64,000 nt of DNA from Gari tellinella (GCA_922989275.2 OV277858.1:10478001-10542000); one strand, 5' to 3'. Positions 55,091-64,000 are shown, counted from the first letter of the stretch. The notes: generated by a model from the letters alone, not told the origin. Made by a program: numbers and translations.

Positions 55091-55264
55091 TTTGTGTACA
55101 TTATTAGTTATACATTTTTTTCCACCACACACACTGTATGTTTTACAACAACAAGGGCTCCGGATATGAGGAGTATTTCAAAACCTAAAATCTTCATTTC
55201 TGCATTAAACCCTATGTTGTCACTGCTCATTAGAATAGTATTTTCGGGAAGATTCTAAAGTGTA

Positions 55265-55444
55265 TGTCGGGTGAATGATGACTCTGAAACTTCTCCAAAT
55301 CTTTACTCTTTAATTCACAATCTTCTTCGTTAACTCTAACTACAACTCTGATTCTCAAAACATGTGTATATGTATATGACGTAACGACGCGCGACGTATT
55401 GGCGGTCGCGCCACGACGTCGCACGACGTTACGCAATCCCGACA
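55265..55444 (-). repeat. 3' LTR of the BEL/Pao element
   Basis: 180 bp. Contains TGACGTAA (CRE-like), and the upper part is rich in CpG (GCGACGTATTGG, GCGCCACGACGTCG). Differs from the other LTR at two positions (near 55369 and 55395). Confidence 0.95.
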
Positions 55445-55711
55445 TACTCGGGGCCACAAAATGTTTGCAAAATTTACTGCACAAAGTAATTAGAAAATTT
55501 TATGAAGCCCTTCCTTTATTCAAATTATTACTTTCTTTCTTGTTTTTTAACTTTATCACAAAGGTATCTAATTTGCTGAATATCAATATCACTGTCACAG
55601 TCTCTTGGAACAACATAGATCTAATAAAGTCTCTGATAAAAATTTAACTTTCCTGTCACTGTATTTTAATTAACACCTGTAATCACTTATTAGTTTTCTA
55701 GTTGTTTATTT
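55445..55711. other. 3' untranslated part of the BEL/Pao element
   Basis: Between pol stop and 3' LTR. No envelope-like ORF. No clear long purine tract next to the LTR; the nearest is GTGGCCCCGAGTA on the minus strand. Confidence 0.6.
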
Positions 55712-58700
55712 CTATTCTATAACTTCAAGTGGGTAGAGTTTCGCTATTGGCCTGTTAGTTACACCAGAATCAGTTCGGATTTTCGCGGCACGCACAGGTC
55801 CGTCATTCCCTTGGATGAGTTCTTCGATAACTGCCAGTTTCCACATTGACCGAGGGATTTCATCGTGAACCTGAACAACGTCTCCGGTCTGTATTGTCTG
55901 TTGAGTGTGCCCAGTAGAACGATGGTGCTCTCGTAAAGCGGTTAAATAGTCTAGTTTCCAGCGATCTCGGAAGTTGTCGATTAGTTTTCGGAGAAGTTTC
56001 GCTCGTCTGGATAAGTTGTCCATGGTGTACCCGTCCTGCTTTTGAATTTCCAGGTCTTCTGAGTACGGCAACTTTGTGATTCGTCTGCCGTACAGGAGGT
56101 GAGATGGTGTCAGGGGCTCCAAATCGACTTCCCCGGATGAAACGTACGTTAGAGGTCGATCGTTGATAACGGCTTCTATCTCCGTGACAACGGTTGCTAG
56201 GGTCTGGAAATCTACGAATGAGCTACCCAGAACTTTCTTCACTGCTGTCTTTGTCAAGCCAACGAGGCGCTCCCACCAACCCCCATACCAGGGAGCACGT
56301 TTCACTATGAATCGCCATTCTGTCCCTTTATTGTTCATATCCTCTTGGACTGTCTTAGACCGAAAGAGGTTATGTAATTGGTTTGCAGCACTCATATATG
56401 TAGTCGCATTGTCTGAAATCATCAGGCGTGGTAATGACTTGCGGCTACAGAAACGTCGAAATGCTTGAAGGAAAGTCTCTGTAGATAGATCTGGTACCAG
56501 TTCCAAATGAACAGCTCGTGTGTTGGCACATGTAAACAGGCATATGTATGCTTTCATTTCCTCGCCATTCTTCTCCCGAACATAAAGTGCGCCGGAAAAA
56601 TCTACTCCTGTTACTGTAAATGGGGACGAATCCTCAACTCTAACTTTAGGTAAAGGTGGCGGATCTGGCGCTGAGTATGGTTTACAGTTCACTTTTCTGC
56701 ATACAACACATTTCCGTAATACGGTCTGTACATATCGCCGTATAGCTGGAATCCAATATTTCTGTCTTATGTAAGTAATGGTTGCACTTGCCCCAGAATG
56801 AAGTAATCTCTCGTGTGCGTCCTGCACAACCAGGCGCGTGTAGGGGTGTTTCTGTGGAAGAAGATACGGGAACTTGGTGTCCTCCGAAACGGGAGCATTG
56901 TGGATACGTCCACCACATCGGATGTTTCCGTCATCGTCTATAAATAGTCTCAACTGTTTCACCAAAGGTAAACGATTCACACTAGATTTCAAATTGTCAA
57001 TTTCAACACTGTAACATGTTATCTGGGAGCTTTTGATCCATAAATGTTCTGCTTCATTGAGTTCTGCTACATTTAATGATTTGAGTCTTTTGATTGATTT
57101 GTCTGATCTGCAGTTGCGTACAAATCGTAACACATACGCAGTGATGCGTAACAGCTTTCCAAGCTTACTGTACCTTTCCACCTTAACGACGTTGTGAATT
57201 CCATTAACACTTGTGGAAAATGACGTCATTGACGTCGTCTCGATGAAGTGTTCTTGACAATCTTCTGTACACGTTGTACAGACGGCAGTAGGTACGGAGT
57301 CCCAAATCGGCCATTTCTCTGCTTTTGTTATCCAGTCTGGCCCTTTTAGCCACAGGTAGTTGTTTGTGAACTGAGCTGCGGAAAGTCCACGCGTTAAAAG
57401 GTATGCGGGGTTCTCCTTTGTCGGACAGTACTTCCATTTCTGATTGTGTGTCAATTCATTGATTTCATTCACACGATTTTGTACAAAACGCTGTAATGTT
57501 CTAGTTGTCTGCAACCAGTTTAGCACTATCTGGCTGTCAGACCAAAGTTCCACTTTGTCTACTGTAATTTCTCTTTGAACGTGTCTCAGAAGCCTTGCAC
57601 CGATGACTGCAGCCATTAACTCAAGTCTTAGTAAAGTAAGTCCTTTCAGTGGAGCAACACGAGATTTCGACAGTATTATGGCGGACTTGTTTCCTCTGCA
57701 CATATATATCGCAGCTCCATATGCCGACATACTAGCGTCGACAAATACGTGAAGTGTAGTTTCTTCTGTATTCAAAACGGGATCTTCTACTTCGACTTCG
57801 TTGAAAAGATATCTGTCAAAGGCAATTAAGGAAACACTATTCACGTCACAGGCAATCTCGTTCCATCTTTGATGTAGGTCACATGGGAGGGGCGTGTCCC
57901 AGGAATATGTCTTTTGCCATAGCTCCTGCAGAATGTTCTTGGCTCGAATGGTGACTGGGGTAAGGAGACCGAGCGGGTCATACAGTCTGGCGGTCTGCTG
58001 TAAAATTTCTCTCTTTGTTACGGTATCAGATATGGGAATCATTCGCTCTGGAAATGATATCTTGTCGTTCATGGCGTCCCATCTCATGCCTAGAATCTTG
58101 GAAACCTTGTCTTTGTCCAAAACATGTTCGGTTGTGGCTGCTTCACGTACTAACCTGCAGTTTGAATTCCAGGAGCGTAAGTTGAAATTTGCTTTCGACA
58201 TCATGTCACGTGTATCTCGGAAGAACTCGATGAGGTCACGTTCACTATGGAAACTTGAAATAATGTTATCAACGTAAATGTCTCTGAGTAAATATGTACT
58301 CACCCAGTTGTCTCTGTTACTGTTCAGGTGCTTGATAATTGTTGCGCACAGAATAAAAGGAGAACATGTCGCCCCAAACAACACTGCTTTAAATTTGTAA
58401 GTAGCTAGGGAACTCTCTGGATTGCTAGGATCACTCGGCCACAGACATCGCGTTACATCCCGGTCTGTCTCGTCCAACGATACGTGGAGAAATGCCTTCT
58501 CTATGTCTGTAGTAATGGCAAATTTATTCAAACGGAAGCGTATAAGAATGCCAGCTAAATCGTTAAGTTCTGGCGGCGTCGATTGTAGGCAGTCGTTTAG
58601 GCTGGGCTTATCAGCAGACTGTCGGCAACTGCAGTCATAGACTATACGTATTGGTGTAGTTGCTGAATATTTCTTCACTCCGTGATGTGGAATATAGTGC

Positions 58701-59260
58701 ACCTGATGATTCGGAATACTGTTGTCGTTCACTTCTTCGATGAATCCACGCTTTTTCTGCTCTTTTATTATTTCTCCGTATTTCTCAAACAAAAGGGGCT
58801 CGTTACGTAGTCTGCGGATCGTGTTCTCTGTACGTTTCAACGTGACGGCATAATTCGTTGGCAGTGGTGGATGATCTTCTTTCCATGGCAGTTTTGCAGT
58901 GTATTTACCCTCACTATATGAAATGCACTTTTCCATGTAAGAATTTAAATCACTTGCACTATCTGTTTCTTCTTCTTGAGTAATGCCAAGAGATTCCAAT
59001 TTCCAGAAGCGCTCTAAATCCATGGGGTCTGGTGGTGATGTAATGACATTCAGCATGTGTTGAGCTACTGAACGAGTATCTCTCGGTACTGGCAGTGGCA
59101 GCGGACCAGAAAGCAAATAACCTATTTTGGATTGCACGGCGGTCGGTCCGTTACCCCTCACGACGCGATTTTGCACTACTTTCCAGTATGAATCTGCACC
59201 TATGAGATTTTTAACCCTCGTAAGTATTTCAGTTTTGTCACTTCTTGTTGAATATTGCAC
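55712..59260 (-). CDS. BEL/Pao Pol: reverse transcriptase, RNase H, integrase
   Basis: 1182 codons, uninterrupted. Near the start 'LIGADSYWKVV' and 'AVQSKIGYLLSGPL' mark the protease-RT linker. RT spans roughly residues 200-390 ('TTDIEKAFLHVSL', 'VLFGATCSPFIL', catalytic box YVDN near residue 326 in place of YVDD). RNase H lies at about 505-620 ('HVFVDASMSAYGAAIY', 'LELMAAVIGARLL', 'WSDSQIVLNWL'). A zinc-binding H2C2 domain follows at ~820-870 ('HERLLHSG', 'CVVCRKVNC'), then the integrase core ('GVDFSG', 'ISDNATTY', 'GGWWERLVG' giving D, D and E) and a DUF5641-type end ('GDVVQVHDE', 'RPIAKLYPLEV'). An in-frame ATG at 59260 is probably not a real start. All catalytic boxes look intact. Confidence 0.95.
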   Translation of the reverse strand: MQYSTRSDKTEILTRVKNLIGADSYWKVVQNRVVRGNGPTAVQSKIGYLLSGPLPLPVPRDTRSVAQHMLNVITSPPDPMDLERFWKLESLGITQEEETDSASDLNSYMEKCISYSEGKYTAKLPWKEDHPPLPTNYAVTLKRTENTIRRLRNEPLLFEKYGEIIKEQKKRGFIEEVNDNSIPNHQVHYIPHHGVKKYSATTPIRIVYDCSCRQSADKPSLNDCLQSTPPELNDLAGILIRFRLNKFAITTDIEKAFLHVSLDETDRDVTRCLWPSDPSNPESSLATYKFKAVLFGATCSPFILCATIIKHLNSNRDNWVSTYLLRDIYVDNIISSFHSERDLIEFFRDTRDMMSKANFNLRSWNSNCRLVREAATTEHVLDKDKVSKILGMRWDAMNDKISFPERMIPISDTVTKREILQQTARLYDPLGLLTPVTIRAKNILQELWQKTYSWDTPLPCDLHQRWNEIACDVNSVSLIAFDRYLFNEVEVEDPVLNTEETTLHVFVDASMSAYGAAIYMCRGNKSAIILSKSRVAPLKGLTLLRLELMAAVIGARLLRHVQREITVDKVELWSDSQIVLNWLQTTRTLQRFVQNRVNEINELTHNQKWKYCPTKENPAYLLTRGLSAAQFTNNYLWLKGPDWITKAEKWPIWDSVPTAVCTTCTEDCQEHFIETTSMTSFSTSVNGIHNVVKVERYSKLGKLLRITAYVLRFVRNCRSDKSIKRLKSLNVAELNEAEHLWIKSSQITCYSVEIDNLKSSVNRLPLVKQLRLFIDDDGNIRCGGRIHNAPVSEDTKFPYLLPQKHPYTRLVVQDAHERLLHSGASATITYIRQKYWIPAIRRYVQTVLRKCVVCRKVNCKPYSAPDPPPLPKVRVEDSSPFTVTGVDFSGALYVREKNGEEMKAYICLFTCANTRAVHLELVPDLSTETFLQAFRRFCSRKSLPRLMISDNATTYMSAANQLHNLFRSKTVQEDMNNKGTEWRFIVKRAPWYGGWWERLVGLTKTAVKKVLGSSFVDFQTLATVVTEIEAVINDRPLTYVSSGEVDLEPLTPSHLLYGRRITKLPYSEDLEIQKQDGYTMDNLSRRAKLLRKLIDNFRDRWKLDYLTALREHHRSTGHTQQTIQTGDVVQVHDEIPRSMWKLAVIEELIQGNDGPVRAAKIRTDSGVTNRPIAKLYPLEVIE

Positions 59261-60015
59261 AGTGGCACCGCGATAGTTGGAACAATAAGCACATCAATCG
59301 CGATTTTCTCATTTCTGTCTGTTATTAGGTAAACTGTTGCCGTTTCCATTCGTTGTACATTTTGGGAATCGTCTCCAAAAGACGCTAAGTGAACAATGTC
59401 TATACCCGTCGGCTTAAGCTGGAGTTCGTCGGCAAGTTTCTGTGATATAAATGATCGCTGTGCACCCTCATCAAATAGCACGTATGCTTCTGTTGTAAGA
59501 ATGGACGAACTGACCTTTGCCACGGCGGTTTTAATAAGTACATTGGGGCGGTGCTGAGTTGTGGAATGAAATACTGCGGCATTCTGTAGATTTTCTGTAT
59601 CAGATTGAAACGGTCTTGCGGCGGGGTTGAGCGATTTTGCTGTTTTTTGCTGACAAATGGCACTATGATGTTTGCGTTGGCAATGTCTACACCTGAAACG
59701 CGATTTACAACTAATGATCTGATGACCTTCACCTAGGAAGTTAAAACACAGTCTTTTACTTTTAACACATTTCAGTCTCTCTTCAACACTCTCCATCAAC
59801 TTACATTCTAACGCTGAATGCTGTTGTCCACAAAATGGGCACATTGTCTTTTTCTGTCCAAACGATTGTACTTTATCTTCTTTCCTCTTTTCCGATTGCT
59901 TGCGTACTGAGCCTCTCCTTCCAGTGAAGAATGATGCGGTTGGGAAGTACGATTCAGTTGTCTCAGTATTTTCTCCTTCCTGCATAATGTTCACTTCGTT
60001 TGCAATTGAATCGCG
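59200..60015 (-). CDS. BEL/Pao nucleocapsid zinc knuckles and protease (DUF1758-type)
   Basis: In frame with gag across the TGA; an internal ATG lies at 59994. It carries Cys-His knuckles ('CPFCGQQHSALEC', 'CFNFLGEGHQIISC', 'CRHCQRKHHSAIC'). It then has an aspartic protease with active-site 'LFDEGAQRSFI', where the usual Asp-Ser/Thr-Gly is Asp-Glu-Gly, as in many elements of this group. It ends at TAG 59200-59202, overlapping the pol frame by about 60 bases; pol lies in the -1 frame. Separation by a stop and a shift is unlike the usual single BEL gag-pol ORF. Confidence 0.85.
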   Translation of the reverse strand, partial: RDSIANEVNIMQEGENTETTESYFPTASFFTGRRGSVRKQSEKRKEDKVQSFGQKKTMCPFCGQQHSALECKLMESVEERLKCVKSKRLCFNFLGEGHQIISCKSRFRCRHCQRKHHSAICQQKTAKSLNPAARPFQSDTENLQNAAVFHSTTQHRPNVLIKTAVAKVSSSILTTEAYVLFDEGAQRSFISQKLADELQLKPTGIDIVHLASFGDDSQNVQRMETATVYLITDRNEKIAIDVLIVPTIAVPLCNIQQEVTKLKYLRGLKIS

Positions 60016-60858
60016 TCATTCTTGTATGGTCCACTTTTTGTTTCCGTGATCACGAGCCATGCTACGTTTCAGTTCATTTGGCAGCTTCTCACGGATAATT
60101 GGCACTAATAGGTCACCATACGAGTCCTGGTACTGTCCTAGTGATTCCAAACCTCTTACGTATGTTTCTAGCTTGTCATGAAAACGTTGCATGTCATAAA
60201 TATTGTTGTCAGGTCGCGGTAACTCTAATAAAGACTGCATATACGAACTGACGATCTTGTGTGGCTGGCCAAAACGTTCTCTCAGTAAATTTACGGCTTT
60301 TCCGTAATTAGCATGTGTCAGTTGAAAGCCCGTGATACAAGACGCTGCTTCATTGTGTAGTAACGATCGAAGATATGTAAATTTCTGTACTTCTGACAGG
60401 GTCGGATTTACATGCACTGAAGACTCAAAGCAGTCCCAAAATGTCTGCCACTCAGTAACATTTCCATTGAAATGTGGTAAAGTCAGTTTAGGAAGTTTGT
60501 GGAAAGACTGGCTAGAACTTTCTAAACTTACGTGCGAACTTGGCGGCGTTTGGTCCTGTTGGTTGTTTGAATTCTGATCCTCTTGATTTGCACATTTCTC
60601 TCTAATGATATCGATCTTTAACTCAAGGTTGATTACGTACTCTTCACCTTCAACAAGTTCTGTCACTAAATCCTCTATATCCGGATGATTAGAAATCTTT
60701 TCATTAAGAGTTTTTATTGACTCAATTTTGTTTGTAAGAATTTGTAAAAGTTTTGTTTCACTTGATTTCGGCAGGTTTTCGTTCTCTAACTTATCAAACG
60801 TTGCCGAAATCACTCTCTGTTGCGCTTCGCGTTGTGTGTGTAATTTTGAAAGCTGCAT
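60016..60858 (-). CDS. BEL/Pao Gag, capsid part (DUF1759-type), ends at an in-frame TGA
   Basis: 280 codons from ATG at 60858. The N-terminal third is a coiled-coil-like helical region. From about residue 130 the DUF1759 pattern is clear: 'LPKLTLPHFNGNVTEWQTFW', 'KFTYLRSLLHNEAA', 'YGKAVNLLRERFG', 'LESLGQY'. The frame ends in TGA (60016-60018), followed in the same frame by the zinc-knuckle/protease part. That stop sits at the domain border, so either a mutation or stop readthrough is possible. It forms the virus-like particle core. Confidence 0.88.
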   Translation of the reverse strand: MQLSKLHTQREAQQRVISATFDKLENENLPKSSETKLLQILTNKIESIKTLNEKISNHPDIEDLVTELVEGEEYVINLELKIDIIREKCANQEDQNSNNQQDQTPPSSHVSLESSSQSFHKLPKLTLPHFNGNVTEWQTFWDCFESSVHVNPTLSEVQKFTYLRSLLHNEAASCITGFQLTHANYGKAVNLLRERFGQPHKIVSSYMQSLLELPRPDNNIYDMQRFHDKLETYVRGLESLGQYQDSYGDLLVPIIREKLPNELKRSMARDHGNKKWTIQE

Positions 60859-60864
60859 TGTTAC

Positions 60865-60882
60865 TTCGTCACGGCACCAAAA
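60865..60882 (-). promoter_or_regulatory. Primer-binding site region of the BEL/Pao element
   Basis: Directly inside the 5' LTR the minus strand reads TTTTGGTGCCGTGACGAA. The TGGTGCCGTGAC core has the TGG start expected of a tRNA primer site. The tRNA is not identified. The gag ATG follows only 7 bases later. Confidence 0.6.
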
Positions 60883-61062
60883 TGTCGGGTGAATGATGAC
60901 TCTGAAACTTCTCCAAATCTTTACTCTTTAATTCACAATCTTCTTCGTTAACTCTAACTACAACTCTGATTCTCAAAACATGTTTATATGTATATGACGT
61001 AACGACGCGCGAAGTATTGGCGGTCGCGCCACGACGTCGCACGACGTTACGCAATCCCGACA
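60883..61062 (-). repeat. 5' LTR of the BEL/Pao element
   Basis: 180 bp, the promoter-bearing copy for minus-strand transcription. Same features as the 3' copy. Confidence 0.95.
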
Positions 61063-61067
61063 GTGTA

Positions 61068-62092
61068 GTTACACAATATGATTGGTTCTGGTATGAGTGA
61101 GAAGAGGTTTGATTTGTTCCATGTTCTCCCTCTTATCTTGAGCCCCTTGAACAACCTAGTCAAACAGAAATTTGAATACGTTAATTTAGCTTGCCTGTAC
61201 GAAGTACACGACGAGCTTATGCTATATCCCATTGGGGTATTGTTTTCATATACATGTATGATGTTCATGCCGTGGTGTGTATATATACACAACACATTTC
61301 CATCCGTGCGAACAGTTTTACCCTGTGATCTTGGCCTTGACCCTAGTTTCTGCCTTTAAGTTTCAAAACTTGCCGCGAATTTGTTGACAACTGTTGTTGT
61401 TATTTTATTGCCGTTGTTGTTTTAATTTTAAACTTACAGGGAGACGATTCAAACTGAATGTCCAGTAGTTGTTTAACTGTTAAAATAGTCTTGAGATAGA
61501 TGCTATCAAAATCGTCTCTAAAAGACGATTGATCTAAAACTTGAGGAAAATGCGTGTTGAAATCATCTCCATATGTGATCGGTTTTAAAATGTTCTCTTT
61601 AAAACTATATGTGCATACCATTTACTTAACACTCAGTTCAAATAATCGTTGTGAATTCAAATTTTCTTTGAGTATAGCTGATATAATGAAATTCAAGAAG
61701 AACATGAATTTACAGTGAGGCATAGCATGGCTAAGTCAGAGATATACATTTGGTATATTTTTAGCTTGGTTACGAACATTTTAGAGTCAGACCCTAAGCG
61801 TCGAATACTCATTTATGGTCTGATATTCTACTATGTTCGACTTGCGGTTATGAACCGACAGCTAATCGGATGTACAATTAGGGTGAGATGTCGAAATACA
61901 ATGCCCCCTCTCTAAAACAAACCTTCCAATAATGATTCCCTCCGCACAACAACGCTTGCCGCTGTTCAACAAACAATACAAATATGTCTAACCTTTTCAT
62001 GTCTGCAATATTGTCTATTGTTCTTCTCAAGTCACATATTTGACATTTTGACAGAAAAAAAACAACAACATAACTGCGAGTGATAAACAGCT
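61068..62092. other. Gene-free stretch
   Basis: AT-rich. Openings at 61078-61359 and 61715-61915 match nothing known. The next recognisable feature is the hairpin at 62093. Confidence 0.35.
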
Positions 62093-62148
62093 TGAATCAA
62101 GATCAGACGCCGCGTTACGCTGCATCTGATTTGAATTCAAGCTGTTTG
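62093..62148. repeat. Dispersed hairpin motif, copy 7
   Basis: AAACAGCTTGAATCAAGATC...GAATTCAAGCTGTTTG around AGACGCCGCG/GCTGCATCT. Flanked by 'aacaacaacat' on the left and 'cctccctacaacaactcccgccg' on the right, like copy 6. Confidence 0.85.
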
Positions 62149-62407
62149 CGATGTAAACCAGTTGTCCTCCCTACAACAACTCCCGCCGAACAACACACAT
62201 AATATTACATCCACTTGTCTTTGATGCATTGGAAAAAGACATGTACAAAGGTGCATCGATAACTTGTAGACAATTCGTGCTACGAACATATTCGGGTTTC
62301 CAGTCTTGTGTTTTAGCCATTGCGCGTATAGATATAGAATACACATATCGTCTCTATATGACCCTTCAACGTCGTGGTGCGTTAAACCCAGCACAATCAA
62401 GCAAAAG
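62149..62407. other. Gene-free gap
   Basis: Nothing recognised. Confidence 0.3.
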
Positions 62408-62598
62408 AAAGTAGTAGTAGCAGTAGCAGCGATAGTAGTAATAAGAAGTAGCAGCAGTAGGGGTTGTGCAGCAGCTACAGTATTAGCAATACAAGTAGTA
62501 TCAGCAGTAACAACAATAGCAGAAGTAGTAGCAGCATCACAAACAGCAATAACATTTGTAGTAGAAGCAGCAGCAGCAGCAGCAGTAACGGCAACTAT
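62408..62598. repeat. Trinucleotide repeat (AGT/AGC)
   Basis: Mostly AGTAGC/AGCAGT units with point changes. It opens a long Ala/Val/Ile/Thr frame (62306-62620) that is a repeat artefact. Confidence 0.9.
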
Positions 62599-62619
62599 TG
62601 AGCTGAAAGTGGGGGCTTA

Positions 62620-62775
62620 ATTTCCCTACGGGGGTCATTCCTCTGCGTGAGGGGGTCATTTTACTACGAGTCGATGGGGTCCTTTTTATACGATCTGGAG
62701 TCATCTCTCTACGTATACATGTAGTAGAAAGACCCGAGTCGTTTTGCAGGGGCGTGTCATTCTACTGCGTTACAC
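62620..62775. repeat. Degenerate short-unit array (GGGGTCATT/CTACG), right
   Basis: Four to five loose units such as GGGGTCATTCCTCTGCGTG. Inverse counterpart at 54735-55090. Confidence 0.5.
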
Positions 62776-63495
62776 CGGTTAGTCTCGGTGTAACCCCAGT
62801 AGTCGCCGGTGGTGTCCCGGTGACTACCGGTATAGTCCCGTTCTATCCCTATTGTTCACCTGTGACGCGCCGACACTACCCGGTGTTCACCGGAAAGCAC
62901 ATAAACCGGGGCGAACGTGGTTCAACATAAACTCTCTTCTGTCTCTCGGGGTAAATGATATGAAATGCAAACGCAGTGCAATATAATGTAGTAGATTGTT
63001 GAAACAGTTTACCCGGCGTTTGATCTGATCCCATACTGTGTGTAGTGGACATTAAGACTTTAGCATGAAGTCATTTTTTTAGAAGTAATAACTTCGTGTT
63101 CTTTATCAGATTTTCCCTATACAATAGAGGAGACAATATTATTTCTTATTCAAACTCAGTCGGAACGCAAACATCAAAATAAAATCAAGAACATTGTATC
63201 TTTAAAATTGGGTGATCAATTTCCATGCTCGCCAAAACCCCGGTTTTTCCGCGGTAGAGACACGGGCCTGCCCCGGATGTGTCGGTAAATCTCCGGTATT
63301 CCCCGGATTAAGTCGGTTCTGGTTATCCGTTCCGGTGACACCCGGTTGTATTAAACATTTTAAGCATCCAGGGCAGCTTGCCGGTGCGACCCGGTGAAGA
63401 CAATTCATCCCGGATCCTCCTGGTTATCCACAGTGCCGCCAATGTTGTACTGCCGGTGACCCTCGGCGACTGCCGGTGCACTGAACCGGAACCCA
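62776..63495. repeat. CCGGT-rich foldback repeat with half a hairpin motif
   Basis: The left part (62776-62910) and right part (63230-63495) are dense in CCGGTGACACCCGG-like short units. The middle has a partial hairpin motif at 63002-63042 (AAACAGTTTACCCGGCGTTTG) and a flank 'caatagaggagacaatattatttctt' like that of the 28.2-kb copies. The openings on both strands at 63200-63600 come from the repeat. Confidence 0.5.
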
Positions 63496-64000
63496 CCTGG
63501 GGCCCATTCCGGGATAGTGAGAATGGGGTTTTAAAAAGGTTAAAGTGTATGCCTGATTTAAGCGCCTCATTCATAGCCCCATATTGTCGTTGGCTTTAAT
63601 GTTGTTTTCGGGTCGCTGTCATAGTTATAAAGTCAATTTTCTATACATTGCGCAAATTTCAGAAAGTATGGAATTTTTCCTACAACCCAAAAATTTCAAA
63701 AATAATTTTGAAAATTTGGAATTCGGTGGCATTGTTTTACATATTTAATTATAGGGGAATACCAATCGAATGACGTTGATGACACACTATTAATGTTAGG
63801 GGAGCCAAACAACACAACAAATTGCAATAGCTATAAATCCAAAACGCATAAGCATATAGTAATATAAATAATATGTACATGAACGTGTAGATCTATCCAA
63901 GTACTACAAGGTATGCGTATTTAAAAAGACTAATGATCGGTCCCATGGTCGTGCCGACTCGTGTGGTACACAATTGTTCCGTATCGTGCGATCGTCCGTC
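63496..64000. other. Gene-free end of window
   Basis: Nothing recognised. The sequence becomes AT-rich again after 63600. Confidence 0.35.

Larger units (their letters stand above)
55265..61062 (-). mobile_element. BEL/Pao LTR retrotransposon, complete, 5.8 kb
   Basis: 180-bp LTRs at 55265-55444 and 60883-61062 (TGTCGGG...CCCGACA), with a 5-bp target duplication GTGTA at 55260-55264 and 61063-61067. I see only two LTR mismatches, so the insertion is recent. On the minus strand: a short leader with primer-site-like TGGTGCCGTGACGAAG, gag, zinc knuckle/protease and pol. Gag carries one in-frame TGA, and the protease-pol junction changes frame. Pol is open throughout. Confidence 0.95.

Noticed and set aside
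56163..58640. Plus-strand ORFs within the BEL/Pao pol region
   Set aside because: They are complementary to the intact pol frame and show no family pattern.
62306..62620. Ala/Val-rich 104-codon protein
   Set aside because: Produced by an AGT/AGC trinucleotide repeat read in one frame. No non-repeat coding sequence.

Overview
The window looks like a repeat-rich, AT-rich animal nuclear genome, most likely a bivalve mollusc. This is an inference from the mix of elements: a Maverick/Polinton-type virus-like transposon, a BEL/Pao LTR element, a Ty3/gypsy element with a SCAN-like Gag, Penelope-like RT and GIY-YIG remnants, a LINE, Tc1-type fragments and many foldback (palindromic) repeats. No operons, no rRNA and no intact host gene are visible. 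Host coding content is limited to a few possible exons (27.5 kb, 29.9 kb, 36.2 kb, 36.8 kb).

Layout. 0.1-3.3 kb: tandem-repeat-bearing interspersed repeats. 4.27-14.33 kb: a complete 10.06-kb Polinton-type element with 1.2-kb terminal inverted repeats (TIRs) and a 6-bp target duplication. It carries a one-direction cluster: PC4-like protein, chromodomain integrase (broken), penton-like protein, basic protein, major capsid protein (broken), a second PC4-like protein, packaging ATPase and two small conserved ORFs. No polymerase and no protease were found. 15.6-23.2 kb: a tandem-repeat locus split by a 6.8-kb foldback element (16.04-22.81 kb), itself hit by a Penelope-like fragment and a palindromic repeat with two tRNA-like sequences. 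24.9-27.3 kb: an internally deleted Tc1-type copy, a Penelope-like 3' tail and a second modular repeat. 27.3-34 kb: possible host first exons, dispersed hairpin repeats and a BEL/Pao 3'-end relic. 34.3-36.1 kb: truncated gypsy element with LTR, tRNA-Pro-type primer site and broken gag, followed by a probable terminal host exon on the minus strand. 38.8-40 kb: a 1.2-kb element with inverted ends. 41.6-45.9 kb: foldback element with CACACGA-rich arms holding a Penelope-like RT copy. 46.4-49.7 kb: LINE remnants. 51.3-51.8 kb: Penelope-type GIY-YIG remnant. 53.09-53.53 kb: a miniature LTR element (TRIM-like). 53.8-54.7 kb: 327-bp tandem repeat. 55.27-61.06 kb: a young BEL/Pao element (two mismatches between 180-bp LTRs) with an intact 1182-codon pol ORF. 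62-63.5 kb: hairpin, trinucleotide repeat and a CCGGT-rich palindrome.

How the parts work together. The Polinton-type genes form a virion/integration set: integrase for insertion, double-jelly-roll-type capsid plus penton-like protein for the shell, A32/FtsK-type ATPase for packaging, and PC4-like single-strand DNA binders perhaps in replication or expression. Its integrase and capsid genes are broken, so this copy could not act alone. The most unusual features are the compact polymerase-less Polinton architecture with two PC4-like genes, and a roughly 65-bp hairpin motif found at eight or more loci, several inside foldback elements.
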